Source of the DNA: Methylobacterium oryzae | Lineage (GTDB): Bacteria > Pseudomonadota > Alphaproteobacteria > Rhizobiales > Beijerinckiaceae | Length of the DNA stretch: 64,000 nt | Direction of reading: 5' to 3' | Assembly (NCBI RefSeq): GCF_021398735.1 | Contig: NZ_CP090349.1 | Location: forward strand, 812,501 to 876,500 | Shown here: positions 55,498 through 63,520 of the stretch, one piece after another | Layout: each line of letters begins with the position of its first letter | Numbering within the stretch: position 1 is the stretch's first letter | Made by a program: the position numbers and the translations under genes | The notes under the pieces: generated by a model | Database searches by the model: none | Told to the model about the DNA's origin: nothing | Seen by the model: the letters and a program-made list of their open reading frames with translations, nothing else

Positions 55498-56046
55498 ATG
55501 CACGACCACGGCGACGACCACGGCCACAGCCACGATCATGGCCACGCCCACGATCACGCCCACGATCACGCCCACGACCACGGCGCGTCCGAGCGCTGGA
55601 AGCACGACGGCGTTCGGGTGATCCCCGGCGACCGGCTCGACGCCAACACCGCGCAGACGCCCGGCATGTACCGGCAGGCCGCGATCAACGCCGCCCGGGT
55701 CGGCGCCCAGAAGATCTGGGCCGGCACGGTGGCGATCCAGCCCGACGCCAAGACCGGCGTGCACCACCACGGCGAACTGGAGAGCGTGATCTACGTGGTC
55801 TCGGGCCGCGCCCGGATGCGCTGGGGCGACAGGCTCGAATACGTCGCCGAGGCCGGGCCGGGCGACTTCATCTTCGTGCCGCCCTTCGTGCCGCACCAGG
55901 AGATCAACGCCTCGACCGACGAGCCGCTGCACTGCGTGCTGGTGCGCTCCGACAACGAGGCGGTGGTGGTCAACCTGCCCGACGTCGAGGCCGCCGAGGC
56001 GCCCGAGACGGTGTACTGGGTCGACCCGATCCACAAGCATCCGTGA
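55498..56046 (+). CDS. Cupin protein with His-rich N-terminus
   Basis: A 182-residue protein. Residues 2-28 contain eleven His in an HDH/HGH-rich tract mixed with Asp, Gly and Ala. A single cupin domain follows (residues about 60-165), with the metal motifs HHHGELESVIYVVSGRARM and GDFIFVPPFVPHQE. The start at 55498 has GGGAGG upstream. The His tract could bind Ni, Zn, Cu or Fe, as in metallochaperones. The cupin metal site suggests an enzyme or sensor. Its place between two organosulfur genes points to a role in the same pathway, but no exact reaction can be named. Confidence 0.85.
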   Translation: MHDHGDDHGHSHDHGHAHDHAHDHAHDHGASERWKHDGVRVIPGDRLDANTAQTPGMYRQAAINAARVGAQKIWAGTVAIQPDAKTGVHHHGELESVIYVVSGRARMRWGDRLEYVAEAGPGDFIFVPPFVPHQEINASTDEPLHCVLVRSDNEAVVVNLPDVEAAEAPETVYWVDPIHKHP

Positions 56047-56065
56047 GAGACCGGAGACGGCAGCG

Positions 56066-57442
56066 ATGAGCCGGGACCGCCAGCTGCATCTCGGCGCCTT
56101 CATGCGCCCGGTCGGCATCCACACCGCGTGGTGGCGCTATCCAGGCAGCTATCCGGACGCGAACTTCAACTTCGAGCACCTGGCGCACTTCGCCCGGCGG
56201 CTGGAGGCCGCGAAGTTCGACGCGTTCTTCATGGCCGACCACCTCGCGGTGATGAACATGCCGGTGGCGGCGCTCCGCCGCTCGGCCACCGTGACGTCGT
56301 TCGACCCGCTGACCCTGCTGCCGGCGCTCGCCGTGCTCACCGATCGGATCGGCCTGATCGCCACCGCGTCGACCACCTACAACGAGCCCTACCACGTCGC
56401 CCGCAAGTTCGCCTCGCTCGACCACATCTCGAAGGGGCGGGCCGGCTGGAACCTCGTCACCTCCGGCAACCCGGACGAGGCCCTGAACTTCGGCCGCGAC
56501 GCGCATCTGGAGCACGCCACCCGCTACGCCCGGGCGCGCGAGTTCTTCGACGTGGTGACCGGCCTGTGGGATTCCTTCGCGGACGACGCCTTCACGATGG
56601 ATCCGGCGAGCGGCCTGTTCTTCGACCCGGCGAAGATGCGCGTCCTCGACCACCGCGGCGACTTCCTGAAGGTGAAGGGCCCGCTCAACGTCGCCCGGCC
56701 GGTGCAGGGCTGGCCGGTGATCGTCCAGGCCGGCGCCTCCGAGGCCGGCAAGCAGATCGCCGCCGAGACCGCCGAGATGGTGTTCGGCGCGGCCTCGACC
56801 GTGGAGGCGGCCCGGGCCTTCTACGCCGACGTGAAGGGCCGGATGCCGGCGGCGGGGCGCGACCCGGACCAGCTCAAGATCCTGCCCGGCTGCTTCATCG
56901 TCCTGGGCGAGACGGAGGACGAGGCGCAGGCCAAGAAGGCGCGCCTCGACGACCTCGTCCATCCCGACAGCGGCCTCGCCAACCTCTCGGTCCGCCTCGG
57001 CGTCGACGCGACCGGCTTCGCCCTCGACGCGCCGCTCCCGGAGCTCCCCGAGAGCAACGCCAGCAAGAGCGGGCAGGCCCAGATCGTCGACTACGCCCGC
57101 CGCACCGGCGCGACCGTGCGGGAACTCGCCCGCAAGGTCGGCGGCTACGGCGGCCTGCAGATGGTCGGCACGCCCGCGCAGGTGGCCGACCGGATGGAGG
57201 AGTGGCTGGAGACCCGCGCCTGCGACGGCTTCAACGTGATGTTCCCGTTCGTGCCCGAGGGTCTCGACGACGTGGTCGACCGGCTGGTGCCGGAGCTGCA
57301 GCGGCGCGGGCTGTTCCGCCGGGACTACGCCGGGACGACGCTGCGCGACCATCTCGGCCTCGCGCGGCCGGCCAACCGCTTCTTCCCGCCCGACGCCCCG
57401 CCCGACGCCCCGCCCGACGCCCCGGCTCGGCCAGGGGGCTGA
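56066..57442 (+). CDS. FMN-dependent monooxygenase, NtaA/SnaA/DszA family
   Basis: A 458-residue luciferase-fold monooxygenase like nitrilotriacetate monooxygenase A, pristinamycin SnaA and dibenzothiophene-sulfone monooxygenase DszA. Motifs are LGAFMRPVGIHTAWWRYPG, FDAFFMADHLAVMN, STTYNEPYHVARKFASLDHI, GRAGWNLVTS and GWPVIVQAGASEAGKQIAAE. It depends on reduced FMN from a reductase not encoded nearby. With SfnB-like and SsuD-like enzymes in the same unit, use of a sulfone or sulfonate is likely. The C-terminus ends in repeats of the tetrapeptide PPDA. Confidence 0.92.
   Translation: MSRDRQLHLGAFMRPVGIHTAWWRYPGSYPDANFNFEHLAHFARRLEAAKFDAFFMADHLAVMNMPVAALRRSATVTSFDPLTLLPALAVLTDRIGLIATASTTYNEPYHVARKFASLDHISKGRAGWNLVTSGNPDEALNFGRDAHLEHATRYARAREFFDVVTGLWDSFADDAFTMDPASGLFFDPAKMRVLDHRGDFLKVKGPLNVARPVQGWPVIVQAGASEAGKQIAAETAEMVFGAASTVEAARAFYADVKGRMPAAGRDPDQLKILPGCFIVLGETEDEAQAKKARLDDLVHPDSGLANLSVRLGVDATGFALDAPLPELPESNASKSGQAQIVDYARRTGATVRELARKVGGYGGLQMVGTPAQVADRMEEWLETRACDGFNVMFPFVPEGLDDVVDRLVPELQRRGLFRRDYAGTTLRDHLGLARPANRFFPPDAPPDAPPDAPARPGG
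57389..57424 (+). repeat. In-frame 12-bp repeat at the monooxygenase C-terminus
   Basis: CCCGACGCCCCG occurs three times exactly in tandem and encodes PDAP repeats just before the stop codon. Copy number could vary by slippage without harming the fold. Confidence 0.75.
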
Positions 57443-57570
57443 TCGACCCGCCGCGCGGGCCGGCGCGGTCCCGCGCCGTCGGGGTGCGTGGCGGATCATG
57501 CGAACGGCGCGAACCTCCGGTCGTGTCGCGCGGTTATTCTCGGATCGTCGCGCGCCGATGGGAGGGGATC

Positions 57571-57951
57571 GTGCCCGAGGCTGTTCCGCCCCTGTCCGGG
57601 TGCCGCGTCCTCGTCGTCGAGGACGAGTATCTCATCGCCAGCGAGGTCAAGCGCTGGTTGCACAGCGCCGGGGCCGAGGTGATCGGCCCGGTCCCACGCG
57701 CGGATCTCGCCCTGGACCTGATCGCCGAGCAGACGCCCGACGCCGCGGTGCTCGACGTGAATCTGGGCGACGGGAACAGCGTCTATCCGGTCGCCGAGCG
57801 TCTCGGCGTCCTCGGCGTGCCGTACCTGTTCGCCACCGGCGACGTGCGGGTCACCGGCGCCCCGGCCGAGGCGAGCCGGCCCATCCTGGAGAAGCCCTTC
57901 GTGGCGGCGGAGCTGGTCCGGGCCGTGACCCGACTCGTCGCGGCCGCCTGA
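57571..57951 (+). CDS. Single-domain response regulator
   Basis: A 126-residue receiver with no output domain. The acidic residues are in LVVEDEYLIA (E17, D18), the phosphorylated residue is D62 in AVLDVNLGDGNS, the switch residue is T89 and the lysine is K108 in ILEKPF. The sequence type (VVEDE, LDVNLG, FATG) is that of receivers paired with HWE/HisKA_2 kinases, common in Rhizobiales. The GTG at 57571 follows GGGAGGGG. No kinase gene is adjacent, so its partner is elsewhere. Confidence 0.9.
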   Translation: MPEAVPPLSGCRVLVVEDEYLIASEVKRWLHSAGAEVIGPVPRADLALDLIAEQTPDAAVLDVNLGDGNSVYPVAERLGVLGVPYLFATGDVRVTGAPAEASRPILEKPFVAAELVRAVTRLVAAA

Positions 57952-57966
57952 GGCCGCCGCGCCGCC

Positions 57967-58827
57967 TCAGAGAGGGCCCGGCCCGGGATGCGGGCCCATG
58001 CGCCGGCGGTCGTGCTCGATGGCGAAGACGTGGGCGTAGAGGTTCGCGACCCAGCCCCGCCCCTCGACCGTGAGGTCGAGGAACCGGATCGCGTCCCCGA
58101 TCACGGGCTCGATCTTGCCCCAGAAGAACGACGGGTAGCGCTCCGCGAGGTCGGCCGGGCTGTCGTAGCCGAGTTCCGCGTTGACGCCGATCTCGGCGAA
58201 TTCGTGGAACAGGGCGTTCAATTTGCGCGGGTAGAGCGGGTCGCCGAGCTGACCGATCAGGTCGGCCGCCCGCAGCAGGCCGGCCTCGGTCCCGGTCTCG
58301 CGATGGGAATCGTCCTCGGGGACCGGGAAGCGGGTCAGCTCAATCGCCCGGATGACCCGGGACGCGTCGACGAGATCGTGCGTGCCGAAGCGCTCCTGCA
58401 CGGCCAGCTTCGAGCGCTCCACGTGGTAGGGTGCCAGCGCCGCGTCAGAGGCGCCCCGGGGCAGGCTGACGGTCGTGCCCTGCGCGTCGATGACGAAGGC
58501 CTGCAGCCGGTCTCCGGCGCAGACGCCGCGCACGTAGCCGATGTCGTGGTAGAGGGCGGCCAGGATCATGTGCAGCCAGTCCTCGGGCGTGATGCCCTGC
58601 TGCAGGAAGCGGCCGCGGAGGATGTCCTGGGCGACCAGGGTGACGAGGGCCGTGTGGTCGCCGTCATGGTAGAGGGCGTCGCTCCCGACGATCCGCTCGA
58701 TCGTCAGGCGCGCCGCGGCCTCGATGATCTCGGCGTAGCGCGGCTCCCGGCTGCCGAAGGTCCGCTGGTAGGTCAGGGCCAGGTGCTCGCCGAGGGCGTC
58801 GGCGAGCATCTTGGTCGCGTCGAACAT
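57967..58827 (-). CDS. HD-domain phosphohydrolase-like protein
   Basis: A 286-residue cytoplasmic protein with an HD-type metal site. HDGDHT at about residue 55 is followed by ILAALYHDIGYVRG, giving the HD pair, and by further His and Asp residues in APYHVERSK and the helix GLLRAADLIGQLGD. HD proteins hydrolyse phosphate esters such as nucleotides or cyclic dinucleotides; no GYP motif of c-di-GMP HD proteins is present. The substrate is unknown. It is convergent with the response regulator gene. Confidence 0.82.
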   Translation of the reverse strand: MFDATKMLADALGEHLALTYQRTFGSREPRYAEIIEAAARLTIERIVGSDALYHDGDHTALVTLVAQDILRGRFLQQGITPEDWLHMILAALYHDIGYVRGVCAGDRLQAFVIDAQGTTVSLPRGASDAALAPYHVERSKLAVQERFGTHDLVDASRVIRAIELTRFPVPEDDSHRETGTEAGLLRAADLIGQLGDPLYPRKLNALFHEFAEIGVNAELGYDSPADLAERYPSFFWGKIEPVIGDAIRFLDLTVEGRGWVANLYAHVFAIEHDRRRMGPHPGPGPL

Positions 58828-58884
58828 GGGATCCTCGCCGTCAGCTGCGTCGGGCGGCGCCGCGCCCGGCCGGGTCGATGGAGA

Positions 58885-59160
58885 TCACGCGGATCGCCCC
58901 CCGCGATCGACGAGCCGCTCCTCGAGATAGGCCGCCGCGTCCGCGTAGAGTTCGTAGCGGCGCAGCAGCACCGCCCGCTTCTCGGCCTTCGTCGCCGCGT
59001 CGAGCTTGGCGCGGGCCCTGTCGGCGCGGGCGCGCAGCTTCCCGGCGAGCTTCTCGAAGGCGGCATCGATGCGCGCGCCGACCTTCTCGCCCTCGGCGCG
59101 CGCCGGATCGGGGTCGTCCCGCCGGCGCTTCGGCCCGGCCCTCTTCGCTTCTCCAGCCAT
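58885..59160 (-). CDS. Small basic helical protein
   Basis: A 91-residue, Arg/Lys/Ala-rich protein predicted to be mainly one long helix or coiled coil (VGARIDAAFEKLAGKLRARA, then LDAATKAEKRAVLLRRYELY). The ATG at 59160 is preceded by GGAGATG. It lies 57 bases upstream of the HD-domain gene on the same strand and is divergent from PPK2. A nucleic-acid or polyphosphate-binding role would suit the charge, but that is a guess. Confidence 0.65.
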   Translation of the reverse strand: MAGEAKRAGPKRRRDDPDPARAEGEKVGARIDAAFEKLAGKLRARADRARAKLDAATKAEKRAVLLRRYELYADAAAYLEERLVDRGGRSA

Positions 59161-59314
59161 GACGCATCTCCGGTCGCCCCGATCGGTGGCGGAACCGTAT
59201 GACGGAACGATCACGGGCGCGACATGGGATCGGCCGCCGCGGGCGCGGCGCTTTCTCAGGCGTGTCACGGAACGCTGCTCTAGGTCGGCCCCGCGACGCG
59301 CAGGAGAACCGGCG

Positions 59315-60262
59315 ATGCGGCCCGACGACAGCTCTGCCCCGGATGCCACCTTGAATGCCAACGCGGATGCCACCCTGGAGGCGATCCGGCGTGACCTCGC
59401 CGACAGCTACGACGAGGAGCTGGAACTCGGGCTCGAGGAGGATCGCCTCGACCGGCTCGCGGCCGAGCTCGGCGGCGCGCCGCCCGATCATCTCGACCGC
59501 AAGGTCTATTTCCGCGCGCTGCTCCGGCTGCAGCACGAGCTGGTCCGGCTCCAGGACTGGGTGCAGGACCGGAAACTGCGCGTGGTCGTGCTGTTCGAGG
59601 GCCGCGACTCGGCCGGCAAGGGCGGCGTGATCAAGCGGATCACCCAGCGCCTCAATCCCCGCGTCTGCCGCGTCGCCGCCTTGCCCGCCCCGAGCGAGCG
59701 CGAGCGGACGCAATGGTATTTCCAGCGCTACGTCTCCCATCTGCCCGCCGGCGGCGAGATCGTGCTGTTCGACCGCTCCTGGTACAACCGCGCCGGCGTC
59801 GAGCGGGTCATGGGCTTCTGCACCGAGGCGGAGGTCGAGGAGTTCTTCCGGTCGGTCCCCGAATTCGAGCGCATGCTGGTGCGCTCCGGCATCGTCCTGG
59901 TAAAATACTGGTTCTCGATCACCGATGCCGAGCAGGAATTCCGCTTCCGGATGCGGATCCGCGATCCGCTCAAGCAGTGGAAGCTGTCGCCCATGGACGT
60001 CGAGTCGCGGCGCCGCTGGGAGGACTACACCCGGGCCAAGGAGGACATGCTGGCGCGGACCCATATCCCCGAGGCGCCCTGGTGGGTGGTCGAGGCGGTC
60101 GACAAGCGACGGGCCCGCCTGAACTGTATCAGCCACCTGCTCGACCAGATCCCCTACGGCAGCGTGGAGCACCCGGCGGTCCACTTGCCCGAGCGCCTGC
60201 GGCACGCGGACTACGTGCGCGGCCCGGTCCCCGCCGCGATGCTCGTTCCGGCCGCGTTCTGA
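59315..60262 (+). CDS. ppk2: Polyphosphate kinase 2 (PPK2)
   Basis: Transfers phosphate between polyphosphate and nucleotides; 315 residues, the single-domain form. Walker A is VVLFEGRDSAGKGGVIKRIT, the lid region LPAPSERERTQWYFQRYV and Walker B IVLFDRSWYNRAGVERVMGF. The conserved WFSITDAEQEFRFRMR and WKLSPMD follow. The ATG at 59315 has CAGGAGAA upstream. Class I members generally phosphorylate ADP or GDP, or run the reverse reaction. It links to stress and energy balance. The divergent neighbour is the small basic protein. Confidence 0.93.
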   Translation: MRPDDSSAPDATLNANADATLEAIRRDLADSYDEELELGLEEDRLDRLAAELGGAPPDHLDRKVYFRALLRLQHELVRLQDWVQDRKLRVVVLFEGRDSAGKGGVIKRITQRLNPRVCRVAALPAPSERERTQWYFQRYVSHLPAGGEIVLFDRSWYNRAGVERVMGFCTEAEVEEFFRSVPEFERMLVRSGIVLVKYWFSITDAEQEFRFRMRIRDPLKQWKLSPMDVESRRRWEDYTRAKEDMLARTHIPEAPWWVVEAVDKRRARLNCISHLLDQIPYGSVEHPAVHLPERLRHADYVRGPVPAAMLVPAAF

Positions 60263-60325
60263 TCGCGGCGCGGAGACGGCGCGGGAGTCGTGATCCTGTC
60301 GCGGTGGCGCGGCTATAGCGCCGCC

Positions 60326-60589
60326 ATGGCGAAGCGCCCCATGACTCTCGACCTGTTCACGACCCTGGATATCGTCGATGACGACGTCTCGGCCGTCGTC
60401 GACGCCTATCTGGCCGATCCCACGCCCGGTTCGGTGGCGTTCGGGGACGGCTTCCGCATCGATCCCGCGGCCGCGGTGGCCTCGCATCCCTTCGCCCGGA
60501 CGCTGATCGATCAGCCCTGGGCCGATGCCGGGCTGCGCCGGGCCGCCATCCGCGCCGCCATCCTGCTGGCGGAGCCGGAGCGGGTCTGA
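60326..60589 (+). CDS. Small acidic protein, unknown function
   Basis: An 87-residue protein (MAKRPMTLDLFTTLDIVDDD ... AGLRRAAIRAAILLAEPERV). It has an acidic N-terminal half and a helical C-terminus, with no signal, cysteine or known domain. An in-frame GTG at 60290 would add 12 residues; its GGGAG lies only 2 bases upstream, so neither start is certain. It follows PPK2 on the same strand. Confidence 0.6.
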   Translation: MAKRPMTLDLFTTLDIVDDDVSAVVDAYLADPTPGSVAFGDGFRIDPAAAVASHPFARTLIDQPWADAGLRRAAIRAAILLAEPERV

Positions 60590-60623
60590 CCGGATCGGCC
60601 GCCTGTCGCGCGATATTCGTGGG

Positions 60624-60659
60624 GCTGGCATGCCGCTTCCATCGCGCTGGCATACCGCT
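60624..60659 (+). repeat. 14-bp direct repeat
   Basis: GCTGGCATGCCGCT at 60624-60637 and GCTGGCATACCGCT at 60646-60659 differ at one base, with a 22-base period (two helical turns). This spacing would suit two bound protein subunits. Confidence 0.5.
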
Positions 60660-60731
60660 GTCATGTGGCCGTCATGGGCGGGATGGCAGGTCGCCGCCAC
60701 GGCGAACCTCCCGACCCTATGCCGCCACTCC

Positions 60732-60763
60732 GCCCGCCCGGTCCTGCCGTGGCGGGCTTTTGT
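60732..60763 (+). terminator. Rho-independent terminator-like hairpin
   Basis: Arms GCCCGCC (60732-60738) and GGCGGGC (60751-60757) with a 12-base loop, followed directly by TTTTGT. It lies about 140 bases downstream of the small acidic protein gene and would end transcripts from PPK2 onward. Confidence 0.65.
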
Positions 60764-61001
60764 ATGCCCGCGGCTCGGCCATCGCGACGACGCGCGTCGG
60801 ATCCTACGCCTAAAACGGTAGGTGTGCCGGCCTCCGACCACACGACGCCCGGTTGTAATCTGAGGCGGAGACGGCGCGGATGAACGGCGCGCCTTCACGG
60901 TGAACGATCGGTTTACCCAAACCGCACAATTGCGCCGACCGCCCCGATCCGGGCGCGATCGGCGGGCGTTCTACGGGCAGGTCCACCGGAGACGTGCTGA
61001 C

Positions 61002-61076
61002 ATGCTGATCCTCAACCCGATGACCGGCCAGATGGTCGAGGTGCGCGTGCCCCGGCCGAAGCCGAAGGCCGCCTGA
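61002..61076 (+). CDS. Candidate 24-residue microprotein
   Basis: MLILNPMTGQMVEVRVPRPK plus PKAA, from ATG 61002 to TGA 61076. CGGAGA lies nine bases upstream. It begins with a short beta-like stretch (LILNP, QMVEVRV) and ends in a PRPKPK tail. An in-frame GTG at 60900 without a ribosome site would give 58 residues, with an Arg-rich start that looks less natural. It is shorter than most annotation cut-offs. Function unknown. Confidence 0.45.
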   Translation: MLILNPMTGQMVEVRVPRPKPKAA

Positions 61077-61150
61077 GCGCGCCAGCTCTCCGTCCGCTTC
61101 CCCGCACGCCCGCGGCCCAGGCGGCGTGCCCCTCCAGCCCCGCACGACCA

Positions 61151-61378
61151 ATGCTGCCGACCGATCTCGACCGACCCGCCGAACTGACCCTCTGGCCGGG
61201 CTACGCGCCGGCCCGGGTGGCCGTGTCGCACAGTTTCCCGACGCTGCGGGCCGCCCTCGCCGCCGCGGTCGCGGCGATCGACGCCGAGGATGCCAATCCC
61301 TGGATCATCACCGAGGGCGGCGACATCCTCGCTCCGGGATGGATCCGCGCGAACACCGCGGGCGCCGTCCTGCAGTAG
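61151..61378 (+). CDS. Small protein, unknown function
   Basis: A 75-residue protein with mixed helix and strand: SFPTLRAALAAAVAAIDAED is a helix, followed by NPWIITEGGDILAPGWIRAN. The latter resembles short proteins common in Methylobacterium-like genomes. No signal or domain. It stands 75 bases after the microprotein. Confidence 0.65.
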   Translation: MLPTDLDRPAELTLWPGYAPARVAVSHSFPTLRAALAAAVAAIDAEDANPWIITEGGDILAPGWIRANTAGAVLQ

Positions 61379-61385
61379 CCGGACG

Positions 61386-62354
61386 TCAGCCGGCGAGCTG
61401 GTCCGCGCCGCGGTTGCGCCACCGGTACTCGCTCGGCGAGATCCCGTAGCTGTCCTTGAAGCGGCGGCTGAAATGGCTCTGGGTGCAGAAGCCGCAGCTG
61501 TAGGCCAGCTCTCCGACGGCCAGATGGGCGAAGCCGGGATCGGCGAGACGCTGCGCGGCGGTCTCCAGCCGCCGCCGCCAGATCCAGTCGGCGATGTTGC
61601 GGTCCTGCTCGCGGAACAGGGCCTGGAGGTGGCGCAGCGACACGCCGACGGCCGCCGCGAGCCGGGCGGGGTCGAGGTTCAGGTCGCCGAGATGGGCCTC
61701 GATGTGGGCCAGCGCGCGCTGGAAGATCAGGACGCCCTGGATGTTCTTGGGGGTCTCGTGCGCGAGGCGTTCCGCGATGCTCGCGACGATGAGATCGACG
61801 CCGACCGACGCCATGCGGTTCGACATGTCCGGCGTCAGGCGCTCCGCGTTGCGGACCAGTTCCTGGAAAAAGGTCGTGACCATCGACGTGCCGACTTGAT
61901 CCGCGCCGATCGTGAGGCACGTGAACCGGCGCGTCGAGCCGAGGGCGCGCTCCAGGGCCGCGCGCGGCAGCTCGACGAACAGCGTCTGCGTGTCGACGTC
62001 GGAGGCCATCGTCGCCGGCCGACGGTCCATCACGACGATGTCGCCGGGATTCTGGATCGCGGTGCGGTCGTCCTGCGCGCTGAACACGCGGCCCTTGAGC
62101 GTGATGGCGACGTTCAGGGTCTCGTACTTGCCGTGCCGGCGGATCGTGTCCGGGGTCGCGACGGTGGTGACGGCGCTCTGCGTCACGCGCGTGATCAGCA
62201 GCGGCCCGACCTCCGCGGCCTCCAGCGTGCCGGTGAAAGCGTGCGCCACGGCAGGCGTAAGTTCGACCGGCACGATCCGCTCGAAGATCGTCTCACGCCA
62301 GAGGCGGAAACTGTCTTTCGGCTTGAAATCCGCCGTAGAGAACAAAGTCCTCAT
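61386..62354 (-). CDS. AraC-family transcriptional regulator
   Basis: A 322-residue regulator. The N-terminal part (residues about 1-190) is a cupin-like ligand-binding domain of the AraC/FeaR type (IQNPGDIVVMDRRPATMASD). The C-terminal DNA-binding domain has both helix-turn-helix units: LDPARLAAAVGVSLRHLQAL and VGELAYSCGFCTQSHFSRRF, then YGISPSEYRWR. It is convergent with the small protein at 61151 and divergent from the MucR-like gene. The target is unknown. Confidence 0.92.
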   Translation of the reverse strand: MRTLFSTADFKPKDSFRLWRETIFERIVPVELTPAVAHAFTGTLEAAEVGPLLITRVTQSAVTTVATPDTIRRHGKYETLNVAITLKGRVFSAQDDRTAIQNPGDIVVMDRRPATMASDVDTQTLFVELPRAALERALGSTRRFTCLTIGADQVGTSMVTTFFQELVRNAERLTPDMSNRMASVGVDLIVASIAERLAHETPKNIQGVLIFQRALAHIEAHLGDLNLDPARLAAAVGVSLRHLQALFREQDRNIADWIWRRRLETAAQRLADPGFAHLAVGELAYSCGFCTQSHFSRRFKDSYGISPSEYRWRNRGADQLAG

Positions 62355-62475
62355 AGAAAATTCTTGTATTCATGCTTCGCCGCGCGCGCTCGGGAAAACG
62401 GTAGCACGCTTTCAGGCAAGCGCAACGGCGCCGACCAACCTAAGAGGGTTCTCGACCTTGTCAGGAGCCCATAAC

Positions 62476-62919
62476 GTGTCCGATTCGTCCCTCGTCAGCC
62501 CCCAATCCAATATCGTGCTGACGGCAGGGCTCGTCGCTGCCTATGTATCGAACAATCGGGTTCCGACCGCCGACCTTCCGACCCTCATCGCGCAGTGTCA
62601 CGACGCGATCACCGCGCTGGCCGCCAACGGGGCGGCGTCGATCGAGGCGGCGGGGGACACGGACGCGCTGCGCGACCGGCCTACCGCCGCGCAGATCCGC
62701 AGCTCGATCCGGCCCGACGGCATCGTGAGCTTCATCGACGGGCGCCGGTACAAGACGCTCAAGCGCCATCTCACGGCCCACGGCCTGCACCCGCAGAGCT
62801 ACCGCGAGCGCTACGGTCTGCCGGCCGATTATCCGATGGTCGCGCAGGAATATGCCGAGCGCCGGTCCGCGCTGGCGCGCTCCATCGGCCTCGGCGTGCC
62901 GGGCGAGCGCGCCGCCTGA
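62476..62919 (+). CDS. MucR/Ros-family transcriptional regulator without zinc cysteines
   Basis: A 147-residue MucR-type protein. The N-terminus (LTAGLVAAYVSNNRVPTADL) and the DNA-binding C-terminus match the family (YKTLKRHLTAHGLHPQSYRE, RYGLPADYPMVAQEYAERRS). In Ros the zinc is held by C-x2-C and two His. Here the cysteine positions are S85 and D88, while H98 and H102 remain. Zinc-free Ros homologues are known from Mesorhizobium loti, so the protein is probably still functional. The GTG at 62476 has AGGAG upstream. Confidence 0.88.
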   Translation: MSDSSLVSPQSNIVLTAGLVAAYVSNNRVPTADLPTLIAQCHDAITALAANGAASIEAAGDTDALRDRPTAAQIRSSIRPDGIVSFIDGRRYKTLKRHLTAHGLHPQSYRERYGLPADYPMVAQEYAERRSALARSIGLGVPGERAA

Positions 62920-62970
62920 GCCGACCCGCCTCGGCAGGCCGCGGCTGATTCGTGGCTGGCGCTCCGGGCC

Positions 62971-63489
62971 TCAGGCGGCCGCGTGCCGTCCGTCGGGCAG
63001 CAGATCCCGGCTCGCCTGCTCGATCCGTTTGAGCCAGTCCTCGGCCGCCGCCGCCCGCAGGGTCGCGGCCTCGGCCCGCGCCTGGGCCTCCCGGACGCGC
63101 CGGTCGGCTTCCGCCTCGCGTTCGAGGACCTGCCGCGCCGCCTGCGCCCGCGCTTCCTCCAGGAGCGCCCGCAGGGTCCGGATCTCCTGCTGGGCGGCCT
63201 CCAGATCCGCGGCCAGCGTCTCGCAGGCGGTCGATTGCTGGTGCAGGCGCTGATCCTGCGCCTGCTTCGCAACGGTCGCGGCCGACAGGGTGTCGAGGAT
63301 CTGGCTCCAGTCCGCCACCGGCCGCGACGGCGTCTCCGGATCGGGTTCGGGGGACGCTTCGGAACGCGCCGCCGGGCTCGGTGCGTCGGCCACGAGGGGG
63401 CCGTCGGCGATCCCCGGAGCCGGCTCCGTCGGTTCTCCGCGCTCGCGCGCGATGCGGGCGTCGAGCTGGGCCCAGAACGTCGCGTTCAT
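62971..63489 (-). CDS. Coiled-coil protein, unknown function
   Basis: A 172-residue protein. After a Pro/Ala/Glu-rich N-terminal half (residues 18-60), residues about 80-165 form a long coiled coil rich in Ala, Glu, Arg and Gln (TLAADLEAAQQEIRTLRALL and on). The motif AAAAEDWLKRIEQ near the end resembles AAAAEQMLQRIAE in the next gene upstream, suggesting the two are distant paralogues or partners. No signal peptide. It lies 31 bases downstream of the other coiled-coil gene. Confidence 0.72.
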   Translation of the reverse strand: MNATFWAQLDARIARERGEPTEPAPGIADGPLVADAPSPAARSEASPEPDPETPSRPVADWSQILDTLSAATVAKQAQDQRLHQQSTACETLAADLEAAQQEIRTLRALLEEARAQAARQVLEREAEADRRVREAQARAEAATLRAAAAEDWLKRIEQASRDLLPDGRHAAA

Positions 63490-63520
63490 CGCCGTGGCGG
63501 TTCCGCAGGGCCCGCGCCGG

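Larger units (their letters stand above)
60590..61001. other. Intergenic region with terminator and short repeats
   Basis: These 412 bases hold a direct repeat (60624-60659) and a terminator-like hairpin (60732-60763). The rest is unremarkable, with a probable promoter for the next small genes. Confidence 0.5.
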
